A stretch of 64,000 bases of DNA, taken from contig NC_090743.1 in assembly GCF_036898095.1 (NCBI RefSeq), positions 17,021,287-17,085,286 of the forward strand, in the 5' to 3' direction. Under the pieces are notes generated by a model. The model saw nothing but the letters and a program-made list of their open reading frames with translations. It searched no databases and had not been told where the DNA came from. This DNA comes from Palaemon carinicauda. Taxonomy: Eukaryota; Arthropoda; Malacostraca; Decapoda; Palaemonidae. A program made the position numbers and the translations under genes. Positions 1 to 11,745 of the stretch are shown here, piece by piece. Each line of letters starts with the position of its first letter. Positions within the stretch are counted from its first letter, which is position 1.

Positions 1-35
1 AAAAGATAGGATGCCTCATGTAAATATCATGAGCC

Positions 36-153
36 TCAAAGGATGTCCCTGTGCCAAATCCACCTCTTGTTGGTATGATCAAAGCCATGAGAGAGCCATT
101 GCTGTTCAAGTAAGTGGTATCGGTCTTCACTCAGGTACAAAGGCTTTCCCCTC
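36..153 (-). CDS. UBR3: UBR3 exon 29: terminal exon with stop
   Basis: 118 nt, the last residues to the TGA at 36..38. It encodes [20 protein letters not shown] and [11 protein letters not shown], matching the end of vertebrate UBR3 (RGKPLYICKERYKVLEQQW). The last seven residues (IWHRDIL) differ from the vertebrate GPHYNGL ending. The acceptor is TTCACAG. The 3' UTR continues past position 1, and no poly(A) signal is inside the window. Confidence 0.96.
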
Positions 154-3100
154 CTGTGAAAAGTTAATACGACCTATTACCTTAAGCATAACATCTTTTA
201 ATGACCTACATCTTTTATAAAGAAAAAAAATAAATCAAAGCCAACTGCTGTCTTCAAAAAAGTTTTTTAATCAAATTACCAGTTTCAATTTAATTCACAA
301 AAGTACATACATACACAAAGGCACTTCCCCCAATTTTGGGGGGTAGCCGACATCAACAAATGAAACAAAACAAAAAGGGGACCTCTACTCTCTACGTTCC
401 TCCCACAAAAGTGATAAATAAAAATTGAAAAAATCAGAAGCAATATCATCTTCAGTTAATTATATGTATATAATACACCAGATTTTGAACACCAAATATC
501 TTCCCATAATTTTTTCATAATACAAAACTGAGGTGACCTAACAACAGTACTGTACATAACAGTGGTAATATTTGACAATAAAACAAATTGTTACAACCTG
601 ATCATATAAAATTGTAAAAAGCTTGCAGTTGAAAATATGTAAATGAACAGATACATTCAGGATCCTTTCAATGAAGACTTTTTTAAAATACTTTCTATAC
701 AAACCATGTACTTTTGAACAAACCTACTTTTCATAAGGACTCATTTCTGATGAAAAATTGCACCCACACTAACTTGTCACAATCAGGAATTGAACTTTGA
801 CCAGCATATATTTACATGCAAAGAACTATGCGTTCTGTAGCCGAGCGTAGGTGTAGCTGATTTTGCTATCCCTTTAATCACTGAATATGCAAAAAGTTGT
901 TTGTCCGCCAAATAAGGATACAGATTGACCATTTTGCAGTACTACATTTGACCTTTATGAGCTCAAAATGGGTTCTTCGGTGAAACTTTAGAATTTTCAT
1001 AAATAAACCTATCAAACCTCATTGGCCTCTCACTCCAATAACTTTGCTAGAAGACTTTCTTTTCAAAGTTCAAAGGTTGCTTATGAATGGCAGACGCAAG
1101 GAACAAGACAATGACCTAGAGACTTAGCATATATTAATATTATCATTATCATTATTATTATTATTACTAGCTAAGCTACAAACCTAGTTGGAAAAGCATG
1201 ATACTATAAACCCCCGGCTCCAACAGGGAAAAATAGCCCAGTGAGGAAAGGAAATAAGGAAATAAAAGATATGACATAATGAACAATTAAAATAAAATAT
1301 CTTTTTAAATATTAACATTAAAAGAAATTTCATAAATAAACTATAAAAAGACTTATGAAGATCATTCCACAACTTGGTCACAGCTGGAATAAAACTTCTA
1401 GAATACTGTGTTGTATTGAGCCTCATGATGGAGAAGGCATGACTTAAAATTAACTGTATGCCTAGTATTATGAACAGGATGGAACTGTCCGGGAGGATCT
1501 GAATGTAAAGGGTGGTCAGAATTATAGAAAATCTTATGCAACATGCATAATGAACTAATTGAGCGACGGTGCCAGAGATTAATATCTAGATTAGGAATAA
1601 GAAATTTAATAGACCGTACGTTCCTGTCCAACAAATTAAGATGATAATCAGCAGCTTTAGACAAGACAGGAGAACAATACTGTACTCGAAACAAGGTAGA
1701 ATGAAAGAATTAAAACAACTTTTCAGAATAGATTGATCACCAAAATTCTTAAAAGACTTTCTCAAAACGCCAATCTTTTGTGCAATTATAGAAGACAGAC
1801 CTAACAAGTTTCTTAAAAGTAAATTTGCTGTCGAGAATCACACCCAAAATTTCTTCATACAAAGTTGAAGAAACATTATCAATGCCGAGATCCAAATGTT
1901 GAGGAGCCACTGTCCTTGACCTATTTACAATCATACTTTGAGCATTGTTATGATTCAACTTCATACCCCATAATTAGCCCCATGCACTAATTTTAGGGAT
2001 TCAGCAACCCCAGATTTATAATCAGGAGATGGAATTGATGCTATGAGAGTAGCATCATCTGCATATGCAACAAGCTTGTTTTCTAGGTCACACCACATGT
2101 CATGTGTATATAGTATGAAAAGTAATGGCCAAGAACACTACCCTGTGGAACATCAGATATCACATTCCTATACTCACCATGGAGCCAATCAACAACAACT
2201 CTTTGCGACCTATTATTTAAAAATTCAATAATGATGCAAAGAAAAAAGACCCACCCACTCCCAACTGTTTGAGTTTGAAAACAAGGGCCTCATGATTAAC
2301 ACGGTCAAAGGCAGCACTAAAATCAAGGCCAATTACATAAACTTCCTGACCACAATCAAGGGATTTATGTACAGTATTGGAGATGGTAAGAAGGACATCA
2401 CATGCTTGCAGGCCTTTACAAAAACCAAATTGCAAACTAGGGAACAGATGATTACCTTCAGCAAACCTATCAAGACGTTATCAAAAGACGTTCAAAAACT
2501 TGAGATAATATGGGAGTTATGGAAATTGGGCGGTAATCAGTTGGACTTGAGCTACCACAAACACATTTACATAGTAGAGTAACATTACCCATTTTCCAAC
2601 AAGTGCTAATAGCTTCTCTTCTTGCTAACTTGCGCAAAATAACAGATAACTTTGGAGCTAAGAAATCTGCAGTCTTTATAAAAAAACAAAGGAAAAATAC
2701 CATACGAGTCTACAACTCCATAAGCATCAAGGTCCATCAAGATAACTTTGATTTCCCAAAGTCGAAATGCTAAACTAGTTAGTTTAGCCTTGGGAAAACA
2801 GGAATGAGGAAGTTTGCGTTTCTCATAACTTTGCTTACTGTCAACCACATCAGCCAAAAGGGTTGCCTTTTCCTTTGGACAGTGAGTGACAGAGTCATCT
2901 GGTTCAAGTAGTGTAAAAGAGGAACAGTTGCATCTACACTAAAAAGTGCAGATTTAAGGGTAGTCTACTACTTATGTTCTTAGGGTTTAAATACCTTGTT
3001 TTGGGTGTGTTTATGTAGGAATAAACAATAAAAGTACAAAATAAGGTTATCATAATAATATCTTGATTTTTCAATAAACAATAAAAGTACAAAATAAGGT

Positions 3101-6100
3101 TATCATAATATCTTGATTTTTCTTTAAGAAAAGAAGCAAAAATTTGTTGCAAATCTTTGGGAGTTGATAACTCAAAAACATGATTATTTACACTTGGGTA
3201 AATTTTTCTCACCTATTTATTGTTTGATTTTAGAGAGAAAGATATCATTGAAGAGAAGAATAGAAATCCCACAATTCTGTGTACCAGAATTTTGATTTTC
3301 CTTTTTCTCTTTTTTCATGAACATTTTACGTCTTAACAAAGAAAAGTAAGAAAAAATTCATTAAAAAAAGAAAAGGGGAAATAAAAAATCTCTCACACAG
3401 AATTATCGATTTATAAAGAAGTTTTGATGGTACAAATTTCAAAACAATTGGTGTCATATTAGTGGAAAAATTTACCTAAAATTTCTTTTAAAATCATGAT
3501 TTTTGCTAATATAACAAAAAGTTTTTGATTAAATTACTTGAAAAGTTTTATATGATGAAGGTATCATATATGTCTAAAACATATTTAGAAATTGTGCATT
3601 TTGAATAATTAGAAAAAAAAAACATTCATGGCATGGCGGAGGGTCTCCTTAAACCACCAGAGCATCTTTGTACCCGGCCTTTGAGCAGTTGCCATCCCTG
3701 CACAACACCACTTCTCTGACTAACTCTGCCTCATTCTCCTAGCATCCTTTGTCACAAAAGCATCTCTCACGAGCGTCTGTCAAGCAACTAGCGTTAAGTT
3801 ATGTATCTGTGTATGTAGGAGAATGTGTACTTGTACACCTCATTTTCACCATTGAGCGCTACTACTTCAACTTAAGGATAGCATATGCATCATGAAAATT
3901 TGCTGTACACAACTTCATATATGGCAAGTGGCATTATATGTGAAAAGTACAGATTTTTATCATATTTTTACTGTTAAAGTACTGCAATTGTTTTAGAATA
4001 AACATTCTTACATTCATTGAAAAATAACTCCATACAGTATATTCAAGTACTGTATACAAAATATTGTACCGTACATAGATACAGGTTAAGATTTAGGTAA
4101 AAAGCTGGTACGGTTGTGAGGCAACCAAGATAGGAATCCTTTGCAAGTGATGTATCATCTCACCTTAGCTAATTAAGCTGTACCGTAGTGATAATACTAT
4201 ATATAAATTACAGTAATATACACTACAAAATCTGTGAGTGTTGTGAGAGAGGGCGGCACTTGCACGTTATGAATTATCTTTACCATGTACTGAAGCTGTA
4301 TTAGTAAAGTATAGTAATATAGATTACATTATCATGATAGCAACCACATTAAAACAATGTAGAAGAGTACAAAACCTTATTTAGGGTGTTAGTGGTCATC
4401 TGCTTTGGGAGGTTATGAGTTGACTCAACCAAAGGCACAAATTTAAAGAGTTTCTCGCTTATCATAGGTGCGTCTGTTACTTAACCACTGCGACGAGGGG
4501 GAGATAACTGTAGTCTACACTGATGTCTACAGAATGGCAACCTCCTTAAGCTTAGGAGCTTGTTGTTGTCGTCGTCACAGGGACACAACAACAAGGGAAT
4601 AAACGAAAAACTCGAATGTAGTCGAACAGGGACAATAATATGGCTAAAAGAGAGGTTTTCACAGAAAACTGTCATACAGCTACAGTTATTGGGAAACTAC
4701 TGCAAATCCTTCATTCCCAAATATCCCTTGCACACAACCAAATGACAACACTTTAATCTAAAAGAAAATGCAAAAGATCAAAACAGTCAGATGAGCATGC
4801 AGGATATACGTCTGTACTATTCAGAGGTTGAAAATAGTGGGAGCTCACTGGCCTGACGGGTTAGCTGGGCTTGTCCACCACCCTCTAGCTAACTACTGCC
4901 ACCTAGTTAAGTTTTAACACCCGGCTTCACTGAAAGCATACTCCCATTAAAGGCAAAAGGTTTGTATTCATGTAAGAACGAATTACTGTAGATGAAAAAT
5001 TAGGCATCATGGGGGTCAAAAGAGCATAATTTGGGGAACTATATTACTTCTGTCTTTCAGACACAAAGGCTTTTAATCCTGGGAACTTTTAGGACACATA
5101 TGTAAGGCATAAATGATTTATTGGTTACAAAAACAAATTAATTAAAAAAAACAGAGTATTGTATTAGAATATTTCGGAACGGCTACATTTTGATAACTAG
5201 AAAGGCTACTTATTGTTGTAAACTTACATTTGAAAAAATTTTCAAGGGCTGTTACTTTTATAACAAATATTTCATGTATATACAACAGACAGTACAGTAC
5301 TCACTTGAGTTCTCTATCTTCTTCTCCAAAGGAATCTAGATGAACACAACCCCACAGACAGACTCTTGGGCCTCTAATTACTATCACAGTAGATGAGTTA
5401 ATGACTAAGAAGATTGCTGTACCAGCCCCACAGTCAATGGCATGTTGAACGCACTCACAAACTTCCTGTTGCTTGCAGCAAGTTTCCCGTAGACAAACAA
5501 TGGTGCCACATAAGAGACATACACTAGGGTCCTTGGGAATACTGTTGCATTGAGAACACTGCCTCCTATGGTAGTACTGCATAAAAAAATAAAAACAGAT
5601 ATTGTAAATCTATAATTTTACTTTATATAATCAAAAGAATTATAAGCTGCAACACTTAAACAGCCTCTCTAACAGAATCTAGATGTCTTTAAAAATAATG
5701 GAAAAAAATTATTCCAGTAAGTGATCCATTATTTAATCTTGGGAAAATCAAGTAGCAATGCCAATTTAAAAAGCTTCCATGTACTGTGAAATTCTTCTTA
5801 TCTAATCACAATCAAAGATCTAACCGTAGGTATCCTTCAATATATTTTCCCCATTATTACATATATAAAACTTCACATATCGCCATCTCCTCCTACGCCT
5901 ACTGATGCAAAGGGCCTCGGTTAGATTTCGCCAGTCGTCTATACGATGTGAAATATGAAAAACTCACATCATATAGACTCAATAATTATAAGGCTCAGTA
6001 CCGAATAATATGTAACTGGCTTCAGTTGTCAGAGGGGACAGGACAGTTCAATTACCCATATGTTGAAAAATGTTATTTTCATTAGTAAAATAAATTTTTG

Positions 6101-9100
6101 AATATACTTACCCGATAATCATGTAGCTGTCAACTCTGTTGCCCGACAGAATTCTATGGAGGGATACGCCAGCTATCACAATACTAGAAGGGGGTGTTCT
6201 TACCAGCGCCACCTGTGGCCAGGTACTCAAGTACTTCTTGTTGACACCTCCTCAATTATTCCTCGGTCCCACTGGTTCTCTATGGGGAGGAAGGGAGGGT
6301 CAATTAAATCATGATTATCGGGTAAGTATATTCAAAAATTTATTTTACTAATGAAAATAACATTTTTCAATATTAAACTTACCCGATAATCATGTAGCTG
6401 ATTCACACCCAGGGGGGTGGGTGAAAACCAGTGTACAAGATTAAAGGATAGCTAAGTATCCCATATTTCATATAACAGTTATCTCAAATAACAATGAAAT
6501 AATAAGTACCTGGTAAGGAAGTCGAATTGAACCGTTACTCTGTCTCTTTTTTAAGTTCGTCTTCCTTACTGAGCGCAGCGTTCCTCTTGGAGGCTGAATC
6601 AACCCAAAGGTGCTAAAGTATACAGGGCTGCAACCCATACTAAAGGACCTCATCACAACCTTTAACCTCGGCGCTTCTCAAGAAAGAATTGACCACCCGC
6701 CAAATCAACAAGGATGTGGAAGGTTTCTTAGCCGACCGAACAACCCATAAAAAGTATTCAAGAGAAAGGTTAAAAAGTTATGGAATTATGGGAATGTAGT
6801 GGCTGAGCCCTCGCCTACTACTGCATTCGTTGCTACGAATGGACCCAGGGTGTAGCAGTACTCGTAAAGAGACTGGACATCTTTGAGATAAAATGATGCG
6901 AACACTGACTTGCTTCTCCAATAGGTTGCATCCATAACACTCTGCAGAGAACGGTTCTGTTTGAAGGCCACTGAAGTAGCCACAGCTCTCACTTCATGTG
7001 TCCTTACCTTCAGCAAAGCAAGGTCTTCTTCCTTCAGATGAGAATTTGCTTCTCTAATCAGAAGCCTGATGTAGTAAGAAACTGAGTTCTTAGACATTGG
7101 TAGAGAAGGCTTCTTGATAGCACACCATAAGGCTTCTGATTGTCCTCGTAATGGTTTTGACCTTCTTAAATAGTACTTAAGAGCTCTAACAGGGCAAAGT
7201 ACTCTCTCTAGTTCGTTCCCCACCATGTTGGACAGGCTTGGGATCTCGAACGACTTAGGGCAAGGACGGGAAGGAAGCTCGTTTTAGCCAAAAAAACCGA
7301 GCCGCAAGGAACATGTAGCCGTTTCAGATGTGAAACCTATGTTCCTGCTGAAGGCGTGGATCTCACTTACTCTTTTACCTGTTGCTAAGCACACGAGGAA
7401 AAGAGTTTCTAATGTGAGGTCCTTAAAAGAGGCTGATTGGAACGGTTCAAATCCTGATGACATAAGGAACCTTAGGACCACGTCTAGATTCCAGCCTGGA
7501 GTGGACAACCGACGTTCCTTTGAGGTCTCAAAAGACCTAAGGAGGTCCTGTAGATCTTTGTTGGAGGAAAGATCCAAGCCTCTGTGGCGGAAAACCGCTG
7601 CCAACATACTTCTGTAACCCTTGATCGTAGGAGCTGATAGGGATTTTACGTTCCTTAGATGTAACAGGAAGTCAGCAATCTGGGTTACAGTGGTACTGGT
7701 TGAGGAAAACTGCATTGGCCTTGCACCAGCTTCGGAAGACTTCCCATTAAGACTGATAGACTCTGAGAGTGGATGTCGTCCTTGCTCTGGCAATCCTTCT
7801 GGCTGCCTCCTTCGAAAAGCCTCCAGTTCTTGAGAGACTTTCGATAGTCTGAAGGCAGTCAGACGAAGAGCGTGGAGGTTTGGGTGTACCTTCTTTACGT
7901 GAGGTTGACGCAGAAGGTCCACTCTAGGAGGAAGAGTCCTGGGAAACGTCGACCAGCCATTGCAGTACCTCGGTGAACCCTTCTCTCGCGGGTCAGAGGG
8001 GAGCAACCAACGTCAACCGTGTCCCTTTGTGAGAGGCGAACTTCTGAAGTACCCTGTTGACAATCTTGAACGGCGGGAATGCATACAGGTTGAGATGGGA
8101 CCAATCCAGCAGAAAGGCATCCACGCGAACTGCTGTTGGGTCTGGAATCGGAGAACAATACAAGAGGAGCTTCTTGGTCATCGAGGTAGCGAATAGAACT
8201 ATGGTTGGCAGACCCCACAGGGCCCAAAGTCTGCTGCAAACATTCTTGTGAAGGGTCCACTCTGTGGGGAAGACCTGACCCTTACGGCTGAGGCGATCTG
8301 CCATGACATTCATATCGCCCTGAATGAGCCTCGTTACCAGCGTGAGCTTTCGATCTTTGACCAAATGAGGAGGTCCCTTGCGATCTTGAACAACTTCCTC
8401 GAATGAGTCCCTCTCTGCTTGGAGATGTAAGCCAAGGCTGTGGTGTAGTCGGAGTTCACCTCCACCACCTTGTAAGCTGGAGGGACTTGAAGTTTATCAA
8501 GGCCAGATGAACTGCCAACAACTCCTTGCAATAGATGTGAAGTGTCCTTTGCTCCTGATTCCATGTTCCCGAGCATTCCTGTCCGTCCAGTGTCGCACCC
8601 CAGCCCGTGTCCGATGCGTCCGAGAAGAGACGGTGGTCGGGGGTCTGAACAGCCAAAGGTAGACCTTCCTTGAGAAGAATGCTGTTCTTCCACCACGTTA
8701 GAGTAGACCTCATCTCTTCGGAAACAGGAACTGAGCCCGTCTCTAGCGTCATGTCCTTTATCCAGTGAGCAGCTAGATGATACTGAAGGGGGCGGAGGTG
8801 GAGTCTCCCTAACTCGATGAACAGGGCCAGCGATGAAAGTGTCCCTGTTAGACTCATCCCCTGCCTGACTAAGCATCGGTTCCTTCTCAGCATGCTCTGG
8901 ATGCATTCTAGGGCTTGGAAGATCCTTGGGGCCGACGGACAAGTCCAAAAAGCTCGACTCTGAAGATCCATACCCAAGGAAACAATGGTCTGGGATGGAA
9001 CGAGCTGAGACTCCTCGAAATTGACCAGGAGGCCCAGTTCCTTGGTCAGATCCATAGTCCATTTGAAAATCTCCAGACAGCGACGACTTGTGGGAGCTCT

Positions 9101-11706
9101 TAAAAGCCAGTCGTCTGACGGAGCCGGACACAAGATCATGATACTGCTGCACAGTCTGTAAACTGACAATCATGGGCAAGCGAGGAAGTACAGTGACAAC
9201 CCGAATCTGTCTAGACTATCTGGGTCGTACAGACAACTCCTTAACGGGTTGCTGAGGTTGCCGCACTGCGTCACAACAAGTCCCTTCTGTTGGTTGTTGA
9301 ACGTCTTCCCCGTGACACATTGACTCCGTAAACAAAAATCCTCTAACAAGGACTAAGCTTGGACTGCATGTCATGCAACACAGCTCAAGGTCTATGGGAG
9401 CAGGTGTGGTAACAGACGGGATTAGCGGCTGAAGTGGAACCATTACCTTCCCTGTAAGCATGTTATGCTTAAATAAAAGTCCATAAGAGGTTATGCAGCT
9501 AAAGGCTCCCTCCAAATGACAGAGTCCTCAAGGGAATATCAGAAGGAGGGAGAAAAGAACTTTCTCATCTACAGGGACCTTATCCTAGAAAAGCTAAGTT
9601 CTCTGAGTGAGGGTTCACTGGTGCAAAAGCAGCAGACTAGAAGGCAACGTTATGAAACTGCTTGACAGTCTAGTGAGTTGGCAACAACCCAAGATATGTT
9701 GAGAAGCATGCGGTAAGGTATGCAGAGCATGATGAATGCAGAGTATGCTGTATGCAGAGCATGCTGTATGTAAAGCATGTTGTATGCAGAGCATGCTGTA
9801 TGTAGAGCATGTTGTATGCATAGCATGCTGAAAGCAGAGCATGCTGTATGCAGAGCATGTTGAATGCAGAGCATGCTGAATGCAGAGCATGCTGAATGCT
9901 GAGCATGTAGTAAGCAGAGCCTGCTGTAAGCAGAGCCTGCTGTAAGGAAAGCAGAGCGTGTGCATGGCGTTTAACATTTCTCAGAAATTCCATGACCAGT
10001 GCTAGAGTGCTTTATGCATGCTTGCATGGGGTTTAAAAATCAACATAATGTTTACCTTACATTCATAACTCATGATTCATATTTTTGCCATGGTTAGAAA
10101 ATGGAGGTAAGGCATGCTGAACAGCAGAGTCAGAACGAGCTGGAACAACAACAGTGGAAGGTGCAGAAAGTTCCTGTTCCTGTGGTATGAGTGGAGCGTG
10201 AAGAGACCGAGGTTGCGCAGAACAAGGTAAAGTTCCCGCAAGCAGAGGTGTCTGAGGCGCAGGATCAGGGTGCACGGGTTGAGCTCGGTGTAGCAGCTGA
10301 GGAGACTGACTCACAGGTGGAAGAGGTTGTACCTCCACCGAGAGTTGCACCACCGGTGGAGCAGCCAGGGGAGGAGGAGGAAGAGTGGGGTAATCCTCCT
10401 GATCCCAACCCGAAGGTTGCCTTAAAGAAGGCTGAGGCTGAACAACACTGGGAACAGCGAACACAGAAAGAGGTTCAACATCGTACGCCTGGCAGATGGT
10501 GCTGCGACTGGGTGCAGCGAGTGCAGGCGGGTTGAGCACAGGCTGAAAGGGTGCAGGGGAGGTGCAACACTCTCAGCCCGACACTCACACAACAGGTCCG
10601 AAAGCTGTGCTTGCATGGACTGTAGTAGAGTCTACAACATCGTACGCCTGGCAGATGGTGCTGCTCTACAACATCGTACGCCTGGCAGATGGTGCTGCGA
10701 CTGGGTGCAGCGAGTGCAGGCGGGTGCAGCACAGGCTGAACGGGTGCAGCCGGTTGGTGCACCACCGGTGCAGGCGGGTGCAGCACAGGCTGAACGGGTG
10801 CAGGCGGTTGGTGCACCACCGGTGCAGGAGGAGGAGGAGGTGCAACACTCTCAGCACGACACTCACGCATCAGGTCCGAAAGCTGTGCTTGCATGGACTG
10901 TAGTAGAATCCACAACATCGTACGCCTGGCAGGTGGTACTGCGATCAGGCGGAGCGAGCATAGGGGGGGGGGGGGGGGGGAGTGTAGGCGCACTCTCAGC
11001 CCGACAAACTGATGACTGAGGAGAGACAGAGCTAACCCAATGACTGCATCCGGGTTGTTGAACTTTACTTCGTACGTCTGGCATAGGTCTGGACTTTACG
11101 TTTAAGAGGTCTTGAGACCTGAGACCAGCGTAACTCTGCCTTTATTTTCTCCTCTAAATCTCTTCTGCAGACGAGCAAAATAAGGGCTCAATCGTCTGCG
11201 GGTGGGAGTGACGGTCTCGATAAGACACGCCCACAACCACCGAGGATACTTCTGTGCGCCGATCAAGGCCTGCCGAACCCTTATGCCCTTCGACATTGCT
11301 TCTCCCCTGGGCTTGGGAGCTTGCAAGAGGTCCCGGACTGGGAGGACGACTGACACGCACAGAAGTACCCTCACGCACAACACTGACACACTTTGCGCTA
11401 ATCACTTATCACTTTGATTTTCTGTTTGCACTTATTTCACTGAACTCGAAACTTTAAGTGGTTTGTACCTGAAACACGCAATTCTATCCTTTCTCAAAAG
11501 TTAGTAATTGCGAAAACAGAATTACAATGTAACAGAAAAATCTAATGAAAGAAAATTCAGTGGCTGGAAAGAGACTAAACACTAGATCACTCTAGAAACG
11601 TTTAGTTTCTTCCCCTAAAGAGACTAGGGATAAGAGCAAAACGATAACGACGTTACTCGTACGCCTGGCAGGCTTGAGGGAAACGTTTATCCTCTTTCTC
11701 CCTCCG

Positions 11707-11745
<39 letters not shown>

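Noticed and set aside
9615..9993. Cys/His-rich proteins in three overlapping minus frames
   Set aside because: They are produced by a 16-bp tandem repeat without stops; composition is unit-driven.
10063..11019. Mucin-like or proline-rich host gene
   Set aside because: It lies inside the DIRS-like element, is open on both strands because of GC-rich tandem repeats, and lacks splice or start evidence.
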